Source: an uncultured Oxalobacteraceae bacterium (GTDB lineage Bacteria > Pseudomonadota > Gammaproteobacteria > Burkholderiales > Burkholderiaceae). Taken from it: 6,676 nucleotides of DNA. The stretch covers positions 1 through 6,676 of the forward strand of contig CAMLFK010000265.1 in the NCBI GenBank assembly GCA_946479255.1, read 5' to 3'. The notes beneath the pieces were generated by a model, which worked only from the letters and a program-made list of their open reading frames with translations, searched no databases and had not been told where the DNA came from. A program made the translations under genes and the position numbers. Position 1 is the first letter of the stretch, and every line of letters begins with the position of its first letter. Of the stretch, positions 1 to 5,222 are shown piece by piece.

Positions 1-1
1 G

Positions 2-601
2 CTGACCGGCGTGATGGTGCTGACCCCGCTGGCCTACATCGACAAGCGCCCTGGCGCCACCATCCCCGCCATCCTGCGCAACTGGGGCCTGGTCTTCACC
101 GGTAACTTCCTCGGCGCGTTTACCGTTGCCGTGCTGATGGCAATCGTCTTTACCTACGGCTTCCAGACCCCGCCGAGCAAGGTTGGGGTTGTCATCGCCG
201 GCGTGGGCGAAGCGCGTACCCTGGGCTACGCCCAATACGGCGCGGCCGGCATGCTGACCCTGTTCGTGCGCGGCGTGTTGTGTAACTGGATGGTGTCGAC
301 CGGCGTGGTGGGCGCAATGATCTCGACCTCCGTCGGCGGCAAGGTACTGGCCATGTGGATGCCGATCATGCTGTTCTTCTTCATGCAGTTCGAGCACTCG
401 GTTGTTAACATGTTCCTGTTCCCGTCGGCTATGCTCATGGGCGGCAACTTCTCGATCATGGACTACATCATCTGGAACGAGATCCCTACCGTGCTGGGCA
501 ACCTGGTGGGCGGCCTGACCTTCACCGGCCTGACCCTGTACAGCACCCACATCAAGACCGGCCCTAAGCGCGTCGTCAATGTGAACAAGCGCTCCGCTTA
601 A
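2..601 (+). CDS. Formate/nitrite transporter (FNT) family channel, 5' truncated by window edge
   Basis: Inner-membrane pentameric channel for small monovalent anions (nitrite, formate or similar), of the FocA/NirC type. The reading frame enters at base 2 and ends with TAA at 599-601, leaving 199 codons; FNT proteins are usually about 260-300 aa, so roughly the first third lies outside the window. Visible family marks are the segment RGVLCNWMV, the following GKVLAMW and the segment FEHSVVNMF, whose histidine (codon 395-397) corresponds to the conserved pore histidine of FNT channels. Four or more hydrophobic segments are separated by short loops. The end is a basic tail (KTGPKRVVNVNKRSA) that should be cytoplasmic and carries Ser/Thr residues. 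The next gene, 52 nt downstream on the same strand, is a kinase-phosphatase fusion often found in nitrate assimilation loci, which favours nitrite over formate as substrate. That choice is an inference; FNT membership is clear from sequence. Confidence 0.93.
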   Translation: MTGVMVLTPLAYIDKRPGATIPAILRNWGLVFTGNFLGAFTVAVLMAIVFTYGFQTPPSKVGVVIAGVGEARTLGYAQYGAAGMLTLFVRGVLCNWMVSTGVVGAMISTSVGGKVLAMWMPIMLFFFMQFEHSVVNMFLFPSAMLMGGNFSIMDYIIWNEIPTVLGNLVGGLTFTGLTLYSTHIKTGPKRVVNVNKRSA

Positions 602-609
602 ACGACACC

Positions 610-635
610 GTCGTCCCCGCGCAGGCGGGGATCCA
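610..635. repeat. REP-like palindromic element between FNT and kinase genes
   Basis: A 7-bp perfect stem (TCCCCGC at 614-620 with GCGGGGA at 625-631) closes a GCAG tetraloop and is flanked by GTCG and TCCA. This resembles the dispersed short palindromes of the GTC-ATCCCCGC...GCGGGGATCCA type seen in many proteobacterial genomes. It lies 12 nt after the FNT stop. No T-run follows (the 3' side reads ATCCAATTTA), so it is a poor classical terminator. It could stabilise the upstream mRNA end or reduce read-through into the kinase gene. Copy number cannot be judged from this window. Confidence 0.6.
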
Positions 636-653
636 ATTTAACTAGGCGCGCCA

Positions 654-2375
654 GTGAAAATCTCGGTCGGACAATACACGGACAAGGGCCGCAAGGATAT
701 CAACCAGGACTTCCACGGCATGTACGTGCCGCGCGAGCCGCAACTAAGCACCAAGGGCATCGCCATTGCGATCGCCGACGGCATCAGCGCCAGCGATGTC
801 AGCCAGATCGCCAGCGAAGCTGCGGTCAGCGGCTTTCTCGAAGATTACTACTGCACCTCCGACGCATGGTCGGTCAAGACCTCGGTCGAACGGGTGCTGG
901 TGGCCACCAATTCGTGGCTGTATTCCCAGACCCAGCAAAGCCAGGGACGTTACGACAAGGACCGCGGCTACGTCTGCACATTAAGCGCGATGGTATTCAA
1001 GTCCACCACCGCTCACGTCTTCCACATCGGCGATGCACGCATCTACCGCCTGCATCAGAACGCCCTCGAACAACTCACAACCGATCACCGCGTCGATGTC
1101 GCACCTGGCCAGAGTTATCTGGGCCGCGCGCTCGGCGTCAACAGCCATCTGGAGATCGACTACCGCACCTTCCAGCTGGAGCGCGGCGAAATATTCATGC
1201 TCGCCACCGATGGCGTGTACGAACACGTTGACGCCGCCTTTGTCACGAAGACGGTTGCGGCCCATGCCGATGACCTTGGCGAAGCCGCGCGCCTGATTGC
1301 GCTGTGCGCGTTTGAGCATGGCAGCGGCGACAACCTCACCATTCAGCTGGTGCGCATCGACGAACTGGCGCGCGCCGAGGCCAATGAGTTATACCAGCAG
1401 ATGTCCAGCCTCCCCTGCCCGCCGATTCTGGAAGCGCGCATGGAGTTCGACGGCTACCGCATCGTCAGGGAAGTGCGTGGTTCAAGCCGCAGCCACATTT
1501 ACCTGGCGGTCGATAGCGACACCGACGCGCTGGTGATTATCAAGACCCCGTCGATCGACCTGCAGGGCGATCCGGCGTATCTGGAGCGCTTCCTGATGGA
1601 GGAGTGGGTGGCGCGGCGCATCAACAGCGCGCATGTACTCAAGCCATGCGCCCAGACCCGCAAGCGCAATTTCGTGTACCTGGTGACGGAATACATCGAC
1701 GGGCGCACTTTAAGCCAGTGGATGCTAGATCATCCCAAGCCTGAGCTGGAAAGCGTACGCGGGATGATCGAGCAGATCGCCAAGGGTGTGCGCGCCTTTC
1801 ACCGGCTGGAAATGCTGCACCAGGACCTGCGGCCCGATAACATCATGATCGACGCCACCGGCACCGTGAAGATCATCGATTTCGGATCGACCCAGGTGGC
1901 CGGGGTCAACGAAATGGAGCCGGACGAACCACGGCACATGCTGGGCGCGGCCGTGTATGCGGGGCCGGAGTACTTTGTCGGGGAACAGGGCTCCCCTTGC
2001 TCGGATATTTTCTCGCTCGGCGTGATCGCCTATCAGATGCTGACCGGGCGCCTGCCGTATGACGTGCAGGTACCGAAGATCAAGACCCTTGAAGAGCAGC
2101 GCAAGCTGCGCTACGACACGGCGCTGGAAATCGATCCGGCCATACCGGCATGGGTAAATGAGGCAATCAAGAAGGCCGTGCATCCGCTGCCGCACAAGCG
2201 CTATCAGGACGTGGACGAATTCGTGTTCGACCTGCGCCATCCGAACAAGGAATTCGTCAGCCGCACCCGCCGGCCGCTGATCGAGCGCAATCCGCTTGTG
2301 TTCTGGAAGAGCGTGTCGTTTGTGCTGGCGTTTGCGCTTATTGTTGTTCTGGCGGCGCAGGCCACCACGCAGTAG
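654..2375 (+). CDS. Bifunctional PP2C-type protein phosphatase / Ser-Thr protein kinase, C-terminal membrane anchor
   Basis: A 573-aa signalling protein with two opposing enzyme domains. Residues 1-235 form a PP2C phosphatase: NQD at 17-19, ADG at 41-43, HIGDARIYR at 124-132, ATDG at 184-187 and GDN at 225-227 supply the metal-binding aspartates. Residues 266-530 form a Hanks-type kinase: Lys297 (VIIK), candidate helix-C Glu316/317, catalytic loop HQDLRPDN at 389-396 with Asp391 and Asn396, metal-binding DFG at 409-411, GPEY near 437-440 and DIFSLGV at 451-457. The kinase is non-RD (HQD) and its glycine loop is weak, with a single Gly276. Residues 549-569 are a hydrophobic helix after a basic stretch, so both domains should face the cytoplasm from a tail anchor. 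The GTG start is forced: an in-frame TAA lies at 639-641 and the first PP2C motif begins by residue 13. Only a short AGG at 644-646 serves as ribosome binding site. Fusions of this kind recur beside nitrate/nitrite transport genes; the substrates are unknown. Confidence 0.95.
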   Translation: MKISVGQYTDKGRKDINQDFHGMYVPREPQLSTKGIAIAIADGISASDVSQIASEAAVSGFLEDYYCTSDAWSVKTSVERVLVATNSWLYSQTQQSQGRYDKDRGYVCTLSAMVFKSTTAHVFHIGDARIYRLHQNALEQLTTDHRVDVAPGQSYLGRALGVNSHLEIDYRTFQLERGEIFMLATDGVYEHVDAAFVTKTVAAHADDLGEAARLIALCAFEHGSGDNLTIQLVRIDELARAEANELYQQMSSLPCPPILEARMEFDGYRIVREVRGSSRSHIYLAVDSDTDALVIIKTPSIDLQGDPAYLERFLMEEWVARRINSAHVLKPCAQTRKRNFVYLVTEYIDGRTLSQWMLDHPKPELESVRGMIEQIAKGVRAFHRLEMLHQDLRPDNIMIDATGTVKIIDFGSTQVAGVNEMEPDEPRHMLGAAVYAGPEYFVGEQGSPCSDIFSLGVIAYQMLTGRLPYDVQVPKIKTLEEQRKLRYDTALEIDPAIPAWVNEAIKKAVHPLPHKRYQDVDEFVFDLRHPNKEFVSRTRRPLIERNPLVFWKSVSFVLAFALIVVLAAQATTQ

Positions 2376-2376
2376 G

Positions 2377-3189
2377 TTAACTTTTTTGCGCGGCGTTATA
2401 GAGCGGCGCGACGGTCGGAATAAGCCGCCGCAGTTCCGCAATCCGAGCCTCGTCGGTCGGATGGGTCGACAAGAACTTGGGCGGTGCTGCCCCCTGGCTG
2501 GCCTGCCCCATCTTTTGCCACAAGGTCACTGATGCTTCCGGATTAAATCCAGCACGCGCGGCCAGTTCCAAACCGATCTTATCGGCCTCCACTTCATTCT
2601 TGCGCGAGTTGGGCAAGCCATACAGCACGTCGGCAAACTGCTGAGCCACCTGCACCTGGTTCTCGCCCGCGCCCAGCGCACCCATGGCTGCGGAAGCCAG
2701 CACGCTTTGCGCAGCCGATTGCGACACGCGCTCGCGGCCATGCTCACGCAGCGCGTGGGCGATTTCGTGGCCAATCACCATGGCCAGCTCATCGTCAGTC
2801 AGATTGAGCTTGCGGATAATGCCGGTGTAGACGGTAATCTTGCCACCCGGCCCGCAGCTGGCGTTGATGGCCGGCTGGTCGATCAAGGCCAGTTCCCAGT
2901 TCCAATTGGCGGCATCGGGACGGAACACCGGCGCCTGCCGCTTGAGGCGCTCGGAAATGCGCTTCAAGCGGTCCAGTTCAGCGCCCGATTCAATCACCCC
3001 CCCCCCCGCACGCGCCTGGGCGTTCTGGTCCTTCACCGCGACGGCCGCCAGGCGGTCGACCGTCTCGGACGGCACGACCAACAACTGGCGGCGGTCGACG
3101 TCGACCGCGCCCGGTGCGGTGGTCGAGGAACAGGCGGAAAAGCTGGCCGCGAAGGCGCCAACGATGGCGATGCGGCGGGATGGTGTCAT
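2377..3189 (-). CDS. M48-family zinc metalloprotease, lipoprotein (LoiP/YcaL-like), with a poly-G tract
   Basis: A 270-aa periplasmic lipoprotein protease, probably acting in outer-membrane protein quality control like LoiP, YcaL and BepA (family inference). The N-terminus has a basic start, a hydrophobic core and a lipobox-like FSAC at 17-20; Cys20 followed by Ser suggests outer-membrane sorting. The catalytic HEIAH spans 141-145 (His141, Glu142, His145), the third zinc ligand is probably Glu199 in ENV-type motif NEVEAD at 198-203, and the conserved STHPT is at 241-245. There are no TPR repeats, unlike BepA. The start is supported by AAGGAG at 3196-3201, 6-7 nt upstream. The DUF6139-type gene ends 15 nt before it, suggesting co-transcription. 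Eleven consecutive G (2997-3007 as C on the + strand) encode Ala61-Val65 between the signal peptide and the catalytic domain; one base more or less would truncate the protein at once. The stop lies one base from the stop of the convergent kinase gene. Confidence 0.95.
   Translation of the reverse strand: MTPSRRIAIVGAFAASFSACSSTTAPGAVDVDRRQLLVVPSETVDRLAAVAVKDQNAQARAGGGVIESGAELDRLKRISERLKRQAPVFRPDAANWNWELALIDQPAINASCGPGGKITVYTGIIRKLNLTDDELAMVIGHEIAHALREHGRERVSQSAAQSVLASAAMGALGAGENQVQVAQQFADVLYGLPNSRKNEVEADKIGLELAARAGFNPEASVTLWQKMGQASQGAAPPKFLSTHPTDEARIAELRRLIPTVAPLYNAAQKS
2990..3007 (-). repeat. G11 homopolymer followed by TGATTGA: candidate phase-variation tract
   Basis: Bases 2997-3007 are eleven C on the + strand, i.e. 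eleven G in the protease coding strand, followed by TGATTGA (2996-2990). As sequenced the tract is read GCG-GGG-GGG-GGG-GTG-ATT-GAA and the protein continues. With ten G the next codon is TGA; with twelve G it reads GGT-GAT-TGA. Both other frames therefore close within two codons. Length is consistent with hypermutable G/C tracts in known contingency loci, but function here is inferred. Confidence 0.7.
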
Positions 3190-3204
3190 GGCGGGCTCCT
3201 TCGA

Positions 3205-3429
3205 TCAGTGAAGCGCCGTCATGGCGTAGCCTTTTTCGGCGATCTGCTCGTTCAGGTGCTCGATGTCGAATTCGGGGATCTGGTCACTATCATCATCGAC
3301 TTCAACCGCCCTTGCCTCCACCTGCCAGTCGGTGTTGGTTGCTTCTTCAGGAATCTGGCGGCTTTCAGGAACTGCCAGGTAGGAGAATTTGCCGCCGGTT
3401 TCGGCCCTGCGATAGATGTCCAAACGCAT
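3205..3429 (-). CDS. DUF6139-type small cytoplasmic protein
   Basis: A 74-aa soluble, acidic protein of unknown function. Its opening MRLDIYRR, then GKFSYLAVPE, IPEEATNTDW and a closing EKGYAMT match what I recall of the DUF6139 family, which is largely confined to Oxalobacteraceae and relatives. There is no signal peptide or membrane segment; the middle has an acidic patch (EVDDDSDQ). A longer frame opens 21 codons upstream, but those residues look unlike the family, and the start at 3429 has a good AAAGGA ribosome binding site seven bases before it. The M48 protease gene begins 15 nt downstream on the same strand, so the two are probably one transcript; whether they share a role is unknown. 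Confidence 0.85.
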   Translation of the reverse strand: MRLDIYRRAETGGKFSYLAVPESRQIPEEATNTDWQVEARAVEVDDDSDQIPEFDIEHLNEQIAEKGYAMTALH

Positions 3430-3436
3430 GATGATT

Positions 3437-3442
3437 TCCTTT
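3437..3442 (-). promoter_or_regulatory. Ribosome binding site deciding the start of the DUF6139-type gene
   Basis: AAAGGA on the - strand lies seven bases before the ATG at 3427-3429. No comparable site precedes the in-frame ATG at 3490-3492, so the shorter 74-aa product is chosen. Confidence 0.75.
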
Positions 3443-3534
3443 GTATGAGGGTTGCGCGCCATCCAACAGCGGATGCCGCGTCCTGCATGCAAGGTAGCCC
3501 TCTACGCCCTGGTCGTCTGTTAATTGGCACACAC

Positions 3535-3726
3535 TCAACGGCTACCCAGTATTCGGGCCGGCAAGGTCACGATGGCGCGCAGCAAGTCGAACACGGCTTC
3601 GACGCCGATGCCCAAGAGGCGGAAAGGCAGCAACAGCAGCCAGACCAGTGGATACAGGATCAGGGCCAGCAGGGCCAGCGGCCAGCACACCACCAGCACC
3701 AGCAGCCAGATAAGGAAACCCACCAT
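3535..3726 (-). CDS. Small hydrophobic membrane protein, unknown function
   Basis: A 63-aa protein that is almost wholly hydrophobic. Residues 3-24 (FLIWLLVLVVCWPLALLALI) and 25-35 form one long or two short membrane helices broken by prolines at 16, 26 and 34. Residues 36-60 look like an amphipathic helix with Arg36, Arg50 and Arg58 and acidic residues at 43 and 47, which may lie along the membrane surface. A ribosome binding site GGAG (3734-3737, read on the - strand) is seven bases before the ATG, supporting expression. Small proteins of this look, annotated only as hypothetical, occur in Massilia-type genomes by recollection. It stands alone: 124 nt after the 82-aa gene and 105 nt before the DUF6139-type gene. 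I do not recognise a named family. Toxin, stress or envelope roles are possible but unsupported. Confidence 0.75.
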   Translation of the reverse strand: MVGFLIWLLVLVVCWPLALLALILYPLVWLLLLPFRLLGIGVEAVFDLLRAIVTLPARILGSR

Positions 3727-3748
3727 CGCTACACTCCAATCAAAAGAA

Positions 3749-3784
3749 GAATGGAGGAACAGTACGGCTTACGGGAATGGAGGA
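3749..3784 (-). repeat. Two exact 10-bp direct repeats upstream of the 63-aa membrane protein gene
   Basis: GAATGGAGGA occurs at 3749-3758 and 3775-3784 on the + strand (TCCTCCATTC on the - strand), 26 bp apart, in the 124-nt gap upstream of the 63-aa gene. The spacing is about 2.5 helical turns. They could be a regulator-binding pair or chance. Confidence 0.4.
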
Positions 3785-3814
3785 CAATCGGCGCGCGACA
3801 GACGGCGGCGGGAA

Positions 3815-3831
3815 CCGGACAAACAGTCCGG
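3815..3831 (-). terminator. Weak hairpin just after the 82-aa gene
   Basis: CCGGAC (3815-3820) and GTCCGG (3826-3831) form a 6-bp stem with a 5-nt loop, about 20 nt after the stop of the 82-aa gene on the - strand. The 3' side on that strand reads TTCCCGCC, without a real T-run, so it may be a weak terminator or an mRNA 3'-end stabiliser. Confidence 0.35.
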
Positions 3832-3850
3832 GAGAGAGATAAACGGGGAT

Positions 3851-4099
3851 TTACTGGCCGACGCAAATGATCTTGGTCGCGTACTCATGCGCGCTGGCCT
3901 TCTTGCTGCCAGCCCACTCGATGACTTCATTGGCTTCGGCGATCGTCATGATGGTCGCCTTTTCCTTGTTGCGAATAAAGGAAACGCCTTCGAACTTGCC
4001 TTCCTTGCTGCGCATGACCTTGGCAAACACGGGCGGCTTCTTGCCGTCGTCGCTGAGCTTGTTCTGCTGGACGAGATAACGTTGATCGACGGCTTCCAT
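3851..4099 (-). CDS. 82-aa protein of unknown family, downstream of the PRMT-like gene
   Basis: A soluble, lysine-rich 82-aa protein with no signal peptide or membrane segment. I do not recognise a family. The sequence alternates short beta-prone stretches (RYLVQQNKL, VFAKVMR, FEGVSFIR, ATIMTI) with a helix-prone part (AEANEVIEWAGSKK, residues 54-67) and ends in KIICVGQ, which suggests a compact alpha/beta fold. The start is supported by AGGA six bases before the ATG. It follows the PRMT-like methyltransferase by 52 nt on the same strand; that gap is filled by a perfect 10-bp hairpin. Co-transcription is therefore likely, with the hairpin possibly setting relative expression. A working link with the methyltransferase (substrate, adaptor) is only a guess; the protein has just three arginines and no RGG motif. 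Confidence 0.75.
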   Translation of the reverse strand: MEAVDQRYLVQQNKLSDDGKKPPVFAKVMRSKEGKFEGVSFIRNKEKATIMTIAEANEVIEWAGSKKASAHEYATKIICVGQ

Positions 4100-4111
4100 T
4101 TTAGTTCCTGT

Positions 4112-4147
4112 GCGGTGGCTTCAAAGGCGACATTCTAAAGCCACCGC
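4112..4147 (-). promoter_or_regulatory. Perfect 10-bp inverted repeat between PRMT-like and 82-aa genes
   Basis: GCGGTGGCTT (4112-4121) is the exact reverse complement of AAGCCACCGC (4138-4147), with a 16-nt loop. On the - strand it begins 4 nt after the methyltransferase stop and ends two or three bases before the AGGA of the 82-aa gene. There is no T-run. It could act as an intercistronic mRNA stabiliser, attenuator, or control of ribosome access to the next gene. Confidence 0.65.
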
Positions 4148-4151
4148 CCCA

Positions 4152-5078
4152 TTAGGCAAAGACCTCGGTGCGCGCAACTTCCGTCTGGACGGTCGAATCG
4201 TAGAGCACATCGACCTTGATCGACGCTTCCAGCGAAGGCAGCGATCCGCCGCAGCGATACTGGAAACTTACCTGAATCACATCACCCGCCTGCACTTGCA
4301 CGGGGCAAGTCAGCGGCAAAGTCATGTAGTGGTTCAGCCAGTCAATCGTGCTGTTACGTTCAGGCACGACCGCCAGCACGTTCTTGGTGACGAAGCGCAT
4401 CGCGTTCACGCAGCCGGGCTTTTCAACCAGGAACTTGCCTTCCCACGCGATGTGGGTATCGGTCGGCTGGCTGAAGTCCAGAATGCTGTACACCGCCGGC
4501 TGCGCCAGTTCCACCGTGCCGGGATAGATGACCGTGGTTTCCTGGAACTGCACGATCGGGGCGTAGAAGCCTTCGAAATCGTATTCCTGCTGCAATGGCT
4601 GAACCGCCATAATGACCGCTTCGGGCATGAAGATCGGCAGCGGACCGCCAAACTTGGCCAAGTAGCGGCGCTTGAACGATTCGATCACCTCGACCTGCTT
4701 TTCGCGCAGCATGCCGACGTGAATCATTTCGCAGATCACGATATCGACTGGTTCAGGCGGCAGGTATTCGAAGGCATCGGCGTGCACCACCTCGACCTTA
4801 TGGCCGTTCGGGTTCATGGCAAGCATCTTGCGCGCTTCCTTGACCATGTCGGGATTGAACTCGACGCAGTAGACCTTCTCGGCCTTGGCCGCGGCGAACC
4901 ACGACAGCACGCCGGTGCCGCCGCCCAGTTCCAGCACCTTGGCACCCGGAAAAACAGCGTAATGGATCGCCGACTTGAAGCCGTGCATCCGGTTTTGGTC
5001 CATCAACATATTGTGATGGTAATGAACTGGAATAAATTGCCCCAGGTAGCAGCTTTCGATTTCGCGTTCGTTCAGCAT
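4152..5078 (-). CDS. Protein arginine methyltransferase (PRMT)-like class I SAM-dependent methyltransferase
   Basis: A 308-aa cytoplasmic enzyme predicted to transfer methyl groups from S-adenosylmethionine, with the two-part PRMT layout. Residues 1-45 hold the PRMT-type substrate/SAM lid: His21, Met24, Asp27 and Arg30 match the H..ML.D..R signature. Motif I is VLELGGGTG at 48-56 and the acidic SAM-ribose residue is Glu73. The double-E loop is VDIVICEMIHVGMLRE at 111-126, with Glu117 and Glu126 nine apart as in eukaryotic PRMTs. A C-terminal beta-barrel (about 155-308) contains NHY at 249-251 in the position of the THW loop, followed by a QAGDVIQVSF strand. The start has AAAAGGA ending six bases before the ATG and a candidate promoter in the 144-nt gap upstream. 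The 82-aa gene follows after a hairpin. The protein is near the size of a PRMT core. Substrate unknown; arginine specificity is inferred from motifs, not proven, and annotation pipelines may call it only a methyltransferase-domain protein. Confidence 0.9.
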   Translation of the reverse strand: MLNEREIESCYLGQFIPVHYHHNMLMDQNRMHGFKSAIHYAVFPGAKVLELGGGTGVLSWFAAAKAEKVYCVEFNPDMVKEARKMLAMNPNGHKVEVVHADAFEYLPPEPVDIVICEMIHVGMLREKQVEVIESFKRRYLAKFGGPLPIFMPEAVIMAVQPLQQEYDFEGFYAPIVQFQETTVIYPGTVELAQPAVYSILDFSQPTDTHIAWEGKFLVEKPGCVNAMRFVTKNVLAVVPERNSTIDWLNHYMTLPLTCPVQVQAGDVIQVSFQYRCGGSLPSLEASIKVDVLYDSTVQTEVARTEVFA

Positions 5079-5094
5079 GGTTGTCCTTTTAATC

Positions 5095-5119
5095 CCGGTG
5101 CGGGTCGTGTTCCCGCCGG
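5095..5119 (-). promoter_or_regulatory. Hairpin in the probable 5' leader of the PRMT-like gene
   Basis: CCGG-TG-CGGG (5095-5104) pairs with CCCG-CCGG (5112-5119) around a 7-nt loop, giving eight GC pairs with a 2-nt bulge. It lies a few bases upstream of the AAAAGGA ribosome binding site (5084-5090) and downstream of the candidate promoter, so it would be part of the leader RNA. Confidence 0.45.
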
Positions 5120-5149
5120 TGCTTGCAATGTAATCAGTACGACGAAACT

Positions 5150-5176
5150 ATTATCGATAAGTTCGGTATCTGTCGA
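5150..5176 (-). promoter_or_regulatory. Candidate sigma-70 promoter of the PRMT-like gene
   Basis: On the - strand TCGACA (5171-5176, 5 of 6 to TTGACA) and GATAAT (5150-5155, 5 of 6 to TATAAT) are 15 bp apart, slightly short of the ideal 17. The segment is more AT-rich than its surroundings and lies in the 144-nt gap between the ankyrin and methyltransferase genes, the longest gene-free stretch in the window. Confidence 0.4.
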
Positions 5177-5222
5177 TGCAAGGAGGATTGCGGGTTTTAC
5201 CGGCCATTTCTGCGAATCAAAT

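Noticed and set aside
645..652. GGCGCGCC palindrome just before the kinase GTG, which could look like an engineered AscI site
   Set aside because: Natural in GC-rich DNA and surrounded by ordinary chromosomal sequence; no vector or cassette sequence is present.
2382..2387. T6 run after the kinase stop as a rho-independent terminator
   Set aside because: No stable GC-rich stem lies directly before it on the + strand; the nearest candidate stem has a mismatch on that strand.
1725..2441. 238-codon open frame on the - strand within the kinase gene
   Set aside because: Opposite the conserved kinase motifs; the product is basic, low in structure and matches nothing I know.
2377..3189. BepA-type identity for the M48 protease
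   Set aside because: The 270-aa protein ends shortly after the catalytic domain and has no C-terminal TPR repeats, so a LoiP/YcaL-like assignment fits better.
3484..3491. TGCATGCA palindrome upstream of the DUF6139-type gene
   Set aside because: Only eight bases, no second copy nearby and no promoter elements at a useful distance; chance is a sufficient explanation.
2707..3870. 387-codon open frame on the + strand
   Set aside because: Antisense to the protease, DUF6139-type and 63-aa genes, all of which have family motifs or good ribosome binding sites; the translation shows no recognisable domain.
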